Shown in pieces: positions 43,101 to 51,026 of a stretch of 64,000 bases of DNA. The stretch covers positions 53,923 through 117,922 of the forward strand of contig RXJJ01000001.1 in the NCBI GenBank assembly GCA_003963145.1, written 5' to 3'. Below the pieces are notes generated by a model, which was given only the letters and a program-made list of their open reading frames with translations, had not been told where the DNA came from and searched no databases. Made by a program: the position numbers and the translations under genes. Positions within the stretch are counted from its first letter, which is position 1; every line of letters starts with the position of its first letter. The DNA is from Bradyrhizobiaceae bacterium. Its GTDB lineage: Bacteria > Pseudomonadota > Alphaproteobacteria > Rhizobiales > Xanthobacteraceae.

Positions 43101-43536
43101 GTCGATCGAGTACCTTCAGCGCGGCCGCCGATTCAAACCGATGCGGCAGCGTCAGAACCAGCAACTGCCCCTCGGCAAAATCAAAAAGATCGCCGAGATG
43201 CAGAATGCAGTCGCCCTTCTCTGCCCTGAGCTTGCCGCGGGAGAGCAACTGGCAGAGGCGGCCATAGGCAGCGCGGTCTCGCGGATAGACCAGAATATCC
43301 GGCGTGCCGTCGGTAAAGACAAGGCGCGATCCGATCAGCAGCCTTGGCTTATGCTCGACCTCAGGATTTGCAAGCTCATTGTAGGCGCGGACCACACCGG
43401 CCAGTGTATTGCGGTCGGCGAGACCGATCGCCGGAATCCGCAGCGCGCTGGCCTGATGCACATATTCCTGCGGATGCGAGCCGCCGTGCAGAAACGAGAA
43501 ATTGGTCGTGATGCCAATTTCGGCATAGCCATTCAT
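40177..43536 (-). CDS. dnaE2: Error-prone DNA polymerase III alpha subunit (DnaE2/ImuC)
   Basis: The 1119-residue C-family polymerase has an N-terminal PHP domain ([35 protein letters not shown]), the catalytic palm motif [20 protein letters not shown], helix-hairpin-helix and a C-terminal OB domain ([33 protein letters not shown]). The ATG at 43536 overlaps the imuB stop (ATGA). It carries out SOS-induced mutagenic translesion synthesis together with ImuA and ImuB. It ends 89 bp from the convergent XRE-cupin gene. Confidence 0.95.
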   Translation of the reverse strand: [1119 protein letters not shown]

Positions 43537-45104
43537 GCGAACAACCCATGCATGAACCACTGCGGTGAAACGACTTCACCATAAAGACCGTCGCGATAGA
43601 GCCAGAAGCGAAAACCAAGATCATCTTCCACGCGAAAATAATCGCGGGTCGGCTGATGACCTTTCGACCGCCACCATTCCATCGCGATCCGCTCAGGGCC
43701 TTCGGCGCGCACGACGTTATGCGACGCGCGTCGCCAGATGAATTTTTTCGGTGGCCCATCCGGCACTTCGGCGAAAACGGCCTTGATCTCTTCAGGCTTC
43801 TCGAACAGCCGCAGCGGCCGCAACGGAATCCCGGCCTCGATCCGCTCAGGCCAGACAGTATGAACCGTTTCCGTCAGATGATGCTGTGCCGGCACGGCGA
43901 TCTCGGCGCGCTCCGGAATATGAGTGTACTGCGGCAGATGCACGACAACCCGATCGCCGCCAATACGCGCGGCGATGCGGTCGACCAGCGCCGAGACTTC
44001 GTCATTGTCCTGCGTGCGCGTATCGAGATCTCGCTGCGCCTGCACGATACTCTCGGTGCGACTGGCGGACAGGCGAATAAGATCGAATCCGAAGCCGGGA
44101 TCGAGGGGGTCTGACAAGGACTCCAGCCGCTGGCGGAACAGCCGGTCCATCACCTTCATTTTGTTGACCGGCTGCCCGGTCTCGACAGCAATGGTGCGCA
44201 CCACGCCATCAGTGCGGAAAAAATGCGCCTCCAGAAGCCGCGCGCCCTTGCCCTGCCTGTCCATGACGAAGACAAGACGTTCGGCCAGTTCGAGCAGCGC
44301 CGTTACAATGATTTCTTCGGTGATGACCGGCTCGGCAAAACATTTTTCGACGCTGTAGTCCGGCAACGGCTTGCGCGGCGAGATCGGCGCATCGTTCCGT
44401 CCGAGCGTCTGCTGCAGCAACGCGGTGAATTCCGCGCCGAACCGCGCGGTGATTTCATGCGGTGCGCGCGCGGCCACGTCGCCAATGATTTTCAATCCGG
44501 CCCGGCGCAGGCCCAGAATGATCGCGGCATCGGCGCCAAGCGAGAAAACCGGCAATGGCGAAACAGCCGGTGCCTCGCCCTCCTCTTCAACAACGCATGT
44601 ATGCCCGGCGCGCGACAGCGCCCGGGCACAGGCCGCTGTCCCGGCGATGGCCGCGCGGACGGTAAAGCCTTGCCGCTCCAGTAACGTGCATATCGTGTGC
44701 AGCATCGCCTCCTCGCCGCCGAACAGATGCGCGCATCCGGTCACGTCGAGAAACAGCCCATGCGGCCGATCAAGCGCGACCAGAGGCGTGAAACGGTCGC
44801 ACCAGTCCGCGATCTGGTCCAGCAACCGGATATCGGCTGCATCGTCGGCATCGTAAACATCGAGACCGGGACAGATGACGCGCGCATTGGCCAGCGGCTG
44901 GCCGGTTTCAAGGCCAAGACGCGAGGCGGCCTTGTTCATCGCGGTGATTAGCAGCGCATTATTGACCTTCGCGACGACAGCGCGCGGACAGGCGTCATCC
45001 GGCCCGTCGCCGTGATGCGTGAATTGTCGTTCGATGCGGTCGGTCGGCAGGCGCGGCAGCCACAGGCTGAGAATACGCCGGCGCTTCACGGAAAAGGCAC
45101 TCAT
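43533..45104 (-). CDS. imuB: ImuB, catalytically inactive Y-family polymerase-like protein
   Basis: The 523-residue protein is related to Y-family polymerases (RRRILSLWLPRLPTDRIERQ, LFLDVTGCAHLFGGEEAML, GLRRAGLKIIGDVA), but the N-terminal strand lacks the metal-binding Asp of active members, as in ImuB. ImuB binds the beta clamp and recruits DnaE2. The ATG at 45104 is the domain start and lies inside the imuA reading frame, giving a 110-bp overlap. Confidence 0.92.
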   Translation of the reverse strand: MSAFSVKRRRILSLWLPRLPTDRIERQFTHHGDGPDDACPRAVVAKVNNALLITAMNKAASRLGLETGQPLANARVICPGLDVYDADDAADIRLLDQIADWCDRFTPLVALDRPHGLFLDVTGCAHLFGGEEAMLHTICTLLERQGFTVRAAIAGTAACARALSRAGHTCVVEEEGEAPAVSPLPVFSLGADAAIILGLRRAGLKIIGDVAARAPHEITARFGAEFTALLQQTLGRNDAPISPRKPLPDYSVEKCFAEPVITEEIIVTALLELAERLVFVMDRQGKGARLLEAHFFRTDGVVRTIAVETGQPVNKMKVMDRLFRQRLESLSDPLDPGFGFDLIRLSASRTESIVQAQRDLDTRTQDNDEVSALVDRIAARIGGDRVVVHLPQYTHIPERAEIAVPAQHHLTETVHTVWPERIEAGIPLRPLRLFEKPEEIKAVFAEVPDGPPKKFIWRRASHNVVRAEGPERIAMEWWRSKGHQPTRDYFRVEDDLGFRFWLYRDGLYGEVVSPQWFMHGLFA

Positions 45105-45792
45105 CACATTTCCATTCCATGATCCATTGCCCTGTCGGGCCGTGACGGTTGCGGACAAGCTGCGCGTCCAGCACGGGCGATCCCCATGCGCTGATCTCGT
45201 CGCCCGGCGGCGAACGCGCCGCGCGGACAATCCATCGCGTCTCCGCCGTGCTCGGCGAAGGCTCGGCGGCTGTGCGCAACACCAATGCGGTGACGCCGGA
45301 AGCGCGGGCCGCCAGCGTCAATTTGCGGCTGGCGACAAGATCCAGCGCATGGACATCGCCCCACACTTCCATCACCACCGCGCCCAGCGCATCGCAGGCA
45401 AGTCCGTCACCTGCGACGCGCAGCGCTGTCTCCGCATCGGCGGCGCGCACCAGCACGACACGGCGCGGATCGAAACCGAGTTCGGAAAATCCGCTCATCG
45501 AGAGCGTGCCGCATTCGGTGCCGATGAAATCCTGCCGCACCCACAGCAAGGGGTGCTGCTTCGAGACACGATGGGCAAGACCGGCGGCAAAACCGGCGGC
45601 CGCCGCGCTATGTCGTCCCTCTGGCGCGAAGACCTCGTGCATCGCGCCGCGCAACAGGCCGCCCTGCAACATCGCATCGGCATCGCCATGACCCAGCGCC
45701 ACGCGCGAAAGGTTGCGACCTTCTTCTCCCGACTCAAGGCGATTGACGCTCCTGCGCAGACGCGCGAGCGCGATTGTGCGTGCGCCGGTCAT
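44995..45792 (-). CDS. imuA: ImuA, RecA-like mutasome accessory protein
   Basis: The 265-residue protein has the ImuA pattern: LPRG-like start ALGHGDADAMLQGGLLRGAMHEVFAPEG, RRVVLVRAADAETALRVAGDGLACDALGAVVMEVWG and RWIVRAARSPPGDEISAWGSPVLDAQLVRNRHGPTGQWIMEW. It is the first gene of imuA-imuB-dnaE2, with AGGAG before its ATG and a LexA box 63 bp upstream. Its last 37 codons overlap imuB. Confidence 0.9.
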   Translation of the reverse strand: MTGARTIALARLRRSVNRLESGEEGRNLSRVALGHGDADAMLQGGLLRGAMHEVFAPEGRHSAAAAGFAAGLAHRVSKQHPLLWVRQDFIGTECGTLSMSGFSELGFDPRRVVLVRAADAETALRVAGDGLACDALGAVVMEVWGDVHALDLVASRKLTLAARASGVTALVLRTAAEPSPSTAETRWIVRAARSPPGDEISAWGSPVLDAQLVRNRHGPTGQWIMEWKCDECLFREAPAYSQPVAAAPADRPHRTTIHASRRRAG

Positions 45793-45833
45793 GCGCCGCT
45801 CCTGAAAATTCGTGGCCCGTCACTGTTTCAAGA

Positions 45834-45858
45834 GAACAAATGACGCGGCCATTTGTTC
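45834..45858. repeat. Inverted repeat overlapping the LexA box
   Basis: GAACAAATG and CATTTGTTC are perfect 9-bp arms 7 bp apart. The right arm supplies the first GTTC of the LexA direct repeat. It could form a second, oppositely oriented LexA contact or a hairpin in the imuA leader. Confidence 0.5.
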
Positions 45859-45869
45859 ATGATATGTTC
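45855..45869. promoter_or_regulatory. LexA (SOS) box, GTTC-N7-GTTC
   Basis: GTTC ATGATAT GTTC matches the alphaproteobacterial LexA consensus (GTTC-N7-GTTC, read as GAAC-N7-GAAC on the other strand). It lies between imuA (63 bp) and the divergent radical SAM gene (92 bp) and can repress both. Confidence 0.9.
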
Positions 45870-45960
45870 TAGTAAAGCCAACTGACTTGCGAGAGTCAAC
45901 CCGGACTCGCTGACCGATAACTCTGTCAATGATTCCAAAGGGATGGTTTAGGGAGCCGCC

Positions 45961-47193
45961 GTGGAAATTCAGCGCAAACTCGCCATTCTGGCCGATGCCG
46001 CAAAATACGATGCCTCCTGCGCTTCCAGCGGCACCGAGCAACGCGACAGCCGTGACAAGAAAGGCATGGGATCGACCGCACCGGGCATGGGCATCTGCCA
46101 TTCCTATGCGCCGGACGGCCGCTGTATTTCGCTGCTGAAAATCCTGCTCACCAATGCCTGCAATTACGACTGTCTTTATTGTATCAACCGCGCTTCCTCC
46201 AACGTGCAGCGGGCGCGCTTTACCGTGGAGGAAGCAGTCAAGCTGACGCTCGACTTCTACCGGCGCAATTATATCGAGGGCCTGTTTCTTTCCTCGGGCA
46301 TCATCCGCAGCCCGAATTACACCATGGAACAGGTGGTTCGCGTGGCGAAAAGCCTGCGCGAGGACCATCACTTCCGCGGCTACATCCACCTCAAGACTAT
46401 CCCTGAAGCCGACGATGACCTGATCGCCGAGGCGGGCAAATACGCCGACCGTCTTAGCATCAATATCGAGGTGCCGACGGAAACAAGCCTCTCAAAACTT
46501 GCGCCGGAGAAAGACGTCCGCGCCATCCGCAGGACGATGGGGCGCATGCGTCTCAAGCTGGACGAAACGGATGCGGCCAAAACGGAGAAAGCAGCCACGC
46601 GCTTTGCTCCCGCCGGGCAAAGCACGCAGATGATCGTCGGCGCGGATTCTTCAAACGACCGAACCATTCTGGAGACCAGCGCCAATCTTTACGCCTCCTA
46701 CAGGCTGAAGCGGGTTTATTATTCGGCCTTCAGCCCCATTCCCGATGCCAGCCTTAAATTGCCGCTGCAGGCTCCGCCATTGATGCGGGAACATCGGCTT
46801 TACCAGGCAGACTGGCTGATGCGGTTTTATGGTTTCGGTATCGGCGAGATTACCGACCCGCTGGAAGGCGGCATGCTGCCGCTCGATATCGACCCCAAAC
46901 TTGCGTGGGCCTTGCGCCATCGCGGTCGCTTCCCGCTCGACGTCAACAAGGCCAGCCGCGAAGATCTTTTGCGCGTGCCGGGCTTTGGCGTGAAAGCCGT
47001 GGACAGCATCATCGCCGCGCGCCGCTTCTCGACGGTCGGCATCGACGACCTCGGACGCCTGAACATATCGAGGCGCAAGGCGCTTCCGTTCATCACGCTT
47101 GCCGGTCATCGCCCCGCGCCATCGCAGCTCGACAGCAACCGTCTGCTGAACCTGTTCAGGCCGAAAGCCTCTCAACTTGGTTTTGCGTTTTAA
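45961..47193 (+). CDS. Radical SAM protein, putative DNA modification/repair (TIGR03916-like)
   Basis: The 410-residue protein has the radical SAM Fe-S motif C67-N-Y-D-C71-L-Y-C74 (CX3CX2C) and a C-terminal helix-hairpin-helix (VNKASREDLLRVPGFGVKAVDSIIAARR), a DNA-binding element. The family is known only as a predicted DNA repair or modification partner of the DUF4130/UdgX genes. The start is GTG at 45961 after GGGAG. It faces away from imuA across one LexA box and is followed 8 bp later by the UdgX fusion, so both are probably SOS-induced. Confidence 0.9.
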   Translation: MEIQRKLAILADAAKYDASCASSGTEQRDSRDKKGMGSTAPGMGICHSYAPDGRCISLLKILLTNACNYDCLYCINRASSNVQRARFTVEEAVKLTLDFYRRNYIEGLFLSSGIIRSPNYTMEQVVRVAKSLREDHHFRGYIHLKTIPEADDDLIAEAGKYADRLSINIEVPTETSLSKLAPEKDVRAIRRTMGRMRLKLDETDAAKTEKAATRFAPAGQSTQMIVGADSSNDRTILETSANLYASYRLKRVYYSAFSPIPDASLKLPLQAPPLMREHRLYQADWLMRFYGFGIGEITDPLEGGMLPLDIDPKLAWALRHRGRFPLDVNKASREDLLRVPGFGVKAVDSIIAARRFSTVGIDDLGRLNISRRKALPFITLAGHRPAPSQLDSNRLLNLFRPKASQLGFAF

Positions 47194-47201
47194 AGACTGT
47201 C

Positions 47202-48632
47202 ATGAAATATGTCGCAATCGACCATGAGACCGATTTCGAAAGCTGGCGCAATCGCGCCCGGGCGCTGGCGCTGAATGCCATACCGCCGGATGAGGTGATC
47301 TGGACCGTTCGCACCGGCACCGCCGAAATTTTCGAAGAATCGCTGTTGCCGACCATCGAGTCGGACGTGACTTTTCGTGTCGCCCCGGCCTTTATCGAAC
47401 TGGCTCAGGACGCAATCCTGAATCGCAGTCCGGGGCGCTTCGCCCTGCTCTATCGCCTGCTTTGGCGGCTGAGGAGCCAGCCCGGCCTGCTGGAGGCGGC
47501 GACTGACGCAGATGTCATGTCAGTTCAGAAGCTTGTCAAGGACGTCCGGCGGGACGAGCACAAAATGCACGCCTTTGTCCGCTTCCGGGAATTCGGTAAA
47601 GGCAAGGACGCGCGGTTCATCGCCTGGTTCGAACCGACACATTATATTGTTGAAAAAGCCGCGCCATTTTTCGAGCGGCGCTTTGCGGATTTTTTGTGGT
47701 CGATCCTGACACCGGATCGTTGTGCGCACTGGGACGGCCATAAAACCATGTTCACGGAAGGCATCACAAAATCCGCGGCGCCGTCGTCCGATCCGCTGGA
47801 GGACATCTGGCGCACTTATTATTCAAGCATCTTCAATCCGGCACGGCTGAAGATCGCCGCCATGCAAAAGGAAATGCCGAAAAAGTATTGGCGGAACCTT
47901 CCGGAGGCATCGCTTATTAATTCACTGATTGCGGACGCGGCCCGTCAGTCCCAAACAATGATCGACCGGGAAGCATCCAGTCCACGCGCAGCTGTTCAAC
48001 ACAGGGCATCCGCAGTTCCCATGACGGGACAGACAAACCATTCATCGGAATCCCTGTCCCGGTTGCGCGACGAAGCCGCCTCCTGCCGCGCCTGTCATCT
48101 GTGGAAAGACGCCACGCAAACCGTATTTGGCGAAGGCCCGCAGCACGCACCGATCATGCTGGTCGGCGAACAGCCCGGCGACAAGGAAGACATTGCCGGC
48201 AAGCCCTTTGTCGGCCCGGCAGGACAAATGCTCGACCGCGCGCTGGAGGACGCCGGCATTGATCGCACGAAGGTTTATGTCACCAACGCAGTAAAGCATT
48301 TCAAATTCGTGCCGCGCGGAAAAATCCGCCTGCATCAGAAGCCGAACGCGCCGGAGATCAAGGCTTGCCGGCAATGGTACGAACGCGAGCTTGCCAGCGT
48401 CAAACCCAAGCTTGTCGTGGCGCTCGGCGCAACGGCGGCGCAATGCGTGTTCGGCAAGATCACCCAGATCGGCAAGAACCGCGGACACGTCATCGATGTG
48501 TCGGAAAGCCTCAAGGCGCTGGTGACGGTGCATCCGTCCTATCTGTTGCGATTACCCGACGAAGACGCCAAGCTGCGCGAATACCGGCAGTTTGTCAGCG
48601 ATCTCAAGCTCGCAACGGCTTATCAGAAATGA
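47202..48632 (+). CDS. DUF4130 domain fused to a UdgX-type uracil-DNA glycosylase
   Basis: The product has 476 residues. Residues about 1-250 match the DUF4130/TIGR03915 DNA-metabolism domain, and residues about 285-470 are a family-4-like uracil-DNA glycosylase. Seen there are motif A GEQPGDKEDIAGKPFVGPAG, the UdgX loop GKIRLHQKP whose His378 corresponds to the residue that links covalently to the abasic site, four Cys fitting a 4Fe-4S cluster (C295, C298, C389, C415) and HPS at 444-446. UdgX forms a suicide cross-link with uracil-containing DNA. The ATG at 47202 follows the radical SAM stop by 8 bp; the longer frame overlaps that gene and is rejected. Confidence 0.92.
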   Translation: MKYVAIDHETDFESWRNRARALALNAIPPDEVIWTVRTGTAEIFEESLLPTIESDVTFRVAPAFIELAQDAILNRSPGRFALLYRLLWRLRSQPGLLEAATDADVMSVQKLVKDVRRDEHKMHAFVRFREFGKGKDARFIAWFEPTHYIVEKAAPFFERRFADFLWSILTPDRCAHWDGHKTMFTEGITKSAAPSSDPLEDIWRTYYSSIFNPARLKIAAMQKEMPKKYWRNLPEASLINSLIADAARQSQTMIDREASSPRAAVQHRASAVPMTGQTNHSSESLSRLRDEAASCRACHLWKDATQTVFGEGPQHAPIMLVGEQPGDKEDIAGKPFVGPAGQMLDRALEDAGIDRTKVYVTNAVKHFKFVPRGKIRLHQKPNAPEIKACRQWYERELASVKPKLVVALGATAAQCVFGKITQIGKNRGHVIDVSESLKALVTVHPSYLLRLPDEDAKLREYRQFVSDLKLATAYQK

Positions 48633-48686
48633 GAGTGCCGTCAGCCGGTAGCTAGGAGATGATCCCGGAAATTACCGCGCCTCCAT

Positions 48687-50867
48687 TCAGCTAGTCACAA
48701 CCTCAACGTTGGCTTCATTTCTCAACACCTCGCTTTGGACCGCGCCGCGATTGTCGCGATAGAACCCGACATCGACCAGATGCGCGCCGATTTGGAGGTT
48801 ACGGACGACTGCCTTGTCGATAAAGGATGGAAGAACCGGATTTAAAACTGAAATGCGGTGCTGCCGAACATCGAAAGCAAAACCAAGACAGGCCTGCAGC
48901 AAAGCCAGCGGTGTGGCGCTGGCCCAGGCCTGCGGCGAACAGGCCACGGGATAATTGGTCGGCGCCTGCCCCTTGCTGCGTCTGAAGCCGCAGAACAGTT
49001 CCGGAAGCCTGTTCAATTCCATGCGCGACGCGGCGCCGCTAAGCGCCTCCAGAACAGTCGCGGCCGCGCCCTTGAAACCGTAGCGGGCGAAGCCGAGCGC
49101 CGCCAGCGCGTTGTCGTGCGGCCAGATCGAGCCGTTATGATAGGACATCGGATTATAGCGGCTCTCGCCATCAGCCACGGTGCGCAGGCCCCAACCCGAC
49201 AGAAACGTCGGCGACAGCATGGTCTGCATCACGCGGCGCGCCCGATCGTGGGACGCCGCGCCCGAATACAAGACATGACCTGCATTCGATGTTTTGACGC
49301 GGCACAGTCTCCCCTTGCCGTCGAGCGCGATGCCGTAGATGTTGAGCTCTTCGCTCCAGAAAAACTGTTCGATCCTTGACGCCAGCTCATCGGCGTCCCG
49401 CAGCAGCCTGTCTGCTTTTTCCTTAAACCCAAGCTGCCTCGCAACCGGCGCGATGGATCGTTTGGCCGCGACCACGTAAGCCTGCACTTCGACGAGAGCG
49501 ATGGTTCCCTCGGCCAAACTGCCATCGGCGTGGAAAATCGAATCGTACGAATCTTTCCAGCCCTGATTGACCAGCCCGTCCTCGGAGTTGCGGGCATGCC
49601 GCAGAAATCCGTCCGGATCTTTCAGCGAGTGGCTGTCGATCCACTCCAGTGCCGCCTCGATATTGGGCCACAACTTTGAGATCAGATCGAAATCGCCCGT
49701 TCGCTCCGCATATTCGCCAGCCAGCAGCACGAACAGCGGCGTCGCATCGACGCTGCCGTAATAGCGTCCGAACGGCACTTCGCGAAGCCGCGCCATTTCC
49801 CCCTTGCGCATCTCGTGAATGATCTTGCCGGGCTCGGCGTCGTTCGCCGGATCGAAAGCCGTGGCCTGAAGCGCAGCAAGCTTTCTGAGCACGCCGGACG
49901 CAACCGAAGGCATGCACCACAATAACTGCAGGGCGGTGATGAGCCCGTCGCGGCCGAACGTGGTCGAGTACCACGGGACACCCGCATAGGGATAGTTGCC
50001 TTCCGGCGTGTGCGTCATCAACAGCCGCAAATCCGCCAGCGATCGTGCGACGATCTGGTTGAAAATGTCACTCGAGGTGTGAACGTCGATATCGCTCTGG
50101 CAGGTCCGGACGCGCGCACGCGCCGAGCTGCGCAGATTGAGAAAGAAGTCGGAGCCTCTTTTGTTGTGAATTTTTCCTACCGCAATTGCGATGAAGACGG
50201 AGCTGCGGCCTTTCGGGGGAAGGCGAAGCCGGTAGGTGGCACGATGCTCCGATAGCAAATTTGGCGCGGGGTCGAAATGCACAGTCGTCGTGTACGGTAC
50301 CCCATCGAGCGACGTGTATTGCAATTCCACATCATTCGGATCGAGGACCGCTGTCGCCTCGACACCACGCTTGGCGCGGCGCATGCCCCGCGCCTCGAAA
50401 ATATCCGCAAAGTCGTTCCCAAATAGCAGATCCATCTGCAGTTCGACATCGCGATCGGCGAAGTTATGGATGCCAAGCCGGGTAAACAGCGTGTCGTTCC
50501 AGACAAACAAGGTCCGGACAATATGAATCGAATCCTTCGACAGGAGGATGTTTCCGTGATCGTCGATAAAATCTGGATTGGTGAGATCGGCCCGGACCAT
50601 CTCGTTGTCGCTGCGCACCCCGGAGCCGAGCAAAAGCGTCGGCTTGTTGTTCACGAGAAGTTCAAGCCGGGACAGAAAGCGCGTGTCCTGATTGAACATC
50701 CCGTCCGACTCGCCTGACGCGACTCCGATATCGCCGTGGCTGTCGATCACGGCAAACGTGTCATTATGCTTGAGCGTGTATCGCGGACGCTCGGGCGCAT
50801 CTTTCGCCGGAATGTAAAACGGCGTCTCCCTCGTCCTCTGGTCGGGCCTAACCACTTCACCGCTCAT
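48687..50867 (-). CDS. Glycogen-debranching-enzyme-like protein (amylo-alpha-1,6-glucosidase family)
   Basis: The 726-residue protein has an N-terminal GDE_N_bis-type beta domain (YTLKHNDTFAVIDSHGDIGVASGESDGMFNQDTRFLSRLEL) and an (alpha/alpha)6-barrel C-terminal part with GVPWYSTTFGRDGLITALQLLW, NQGWKDSYDSIFHADG and YNPMSYHNGSIWPHDNALAALGFARYG, the acid-residue motifs of amylo-alpha-1,6-glucosidases. It probably hydrolyses glucosidic branch linkages in an alpha-glucan. The ATG follows CGGAG. Its neighbours here (GT4, TreY) also concern sugars. Confidence 0.88.
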   Translation of the reverse strand: MSGEVVRPDQRTRETPFYIPAKDAPERPRYTLKHNDTFAVIDSHGDIGVASGESDGMFNQDTRFLSRLELLVNNKPTLLLGSGVRSDNEMVRADLTNPDFIDDHGNILLSKDSIHIVRTLFVWNDTLFTRLGIHNFADRDVELQMDLLFGNDFADIFEARGMRRAKRGVEATAVLDPNDVELQYTSLDGVPYTTTVHFDPAPNLLSEHRATYRLRLPPKGRSSVFIAIAVGKIHNKRGSDFFLNLRSSARARVRTCQSDIDVHTSSDIFNQIVARSLADLRLLMTHTPEGNYPYAGVPWYSTTFGRDGLITALQLLWCMPSVASGVLRKLAALQATAFDPANDAEPGKIIHEMRKGEMARLREVPFGRYYGSVDATPLFVLLAGEYAERTGDFDLISKLWPNIEAALEWIDSHSLKDPDGFLRHARNSEDGLVNQGWKDSYDSIFHADGSLAEGTIALVEVQAYVVAAKRSIAPVARQLGFKEKADRLLRDADELASRIEQFFWSEELNIYGIALDGKGRLCRVKTSNAGHVLYSGAASHDRARRVMQTMLSPTFLSGWGLRTVADGESRYNPMSYHNGSIWPHDNALAALGFARYGFKGAAATVLEALSGAASRMELNRLPELFCGFRRSKGQAPTNYPVACSPQAWASATPLALLQACLGFAFDVRQHRISVLNPVLPSFIDKAVVRNLQIGAHLVDVGFYRDNRGAVQSEVLRNEANVEVVTS

Positions 50868-50886
50868 GCAAAAAACTCCGCCTGAT

Positions 50887-50899
50887 CGGCGTAACGCCG
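50887..50899. promoter_or_regulatory. Short inverted repeat in the debranching-enzyme/PRC-barrel divergent region
   Basis: CGGCGT-A-ACGCCG, 20 bp from the debranching-enzyme ATG in the 159-bp divergent gap. Operator or 5' leader hairpin; short GC-rich palindromes also occur by chance in this genome. Confidence 0.3.
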
Positions 50900-51026
50900 G
50901 TTTGCCATAGTGTTGGTGTATCGATGCCGATGGAACCGCCCCCCGCCCGATGCATTGTGCGAACAGCCTTATTCTGGCCTGAGGTACCCCATGCTTGCCT
51001 ACGAACGTTCAGGTGGAAAATACACC

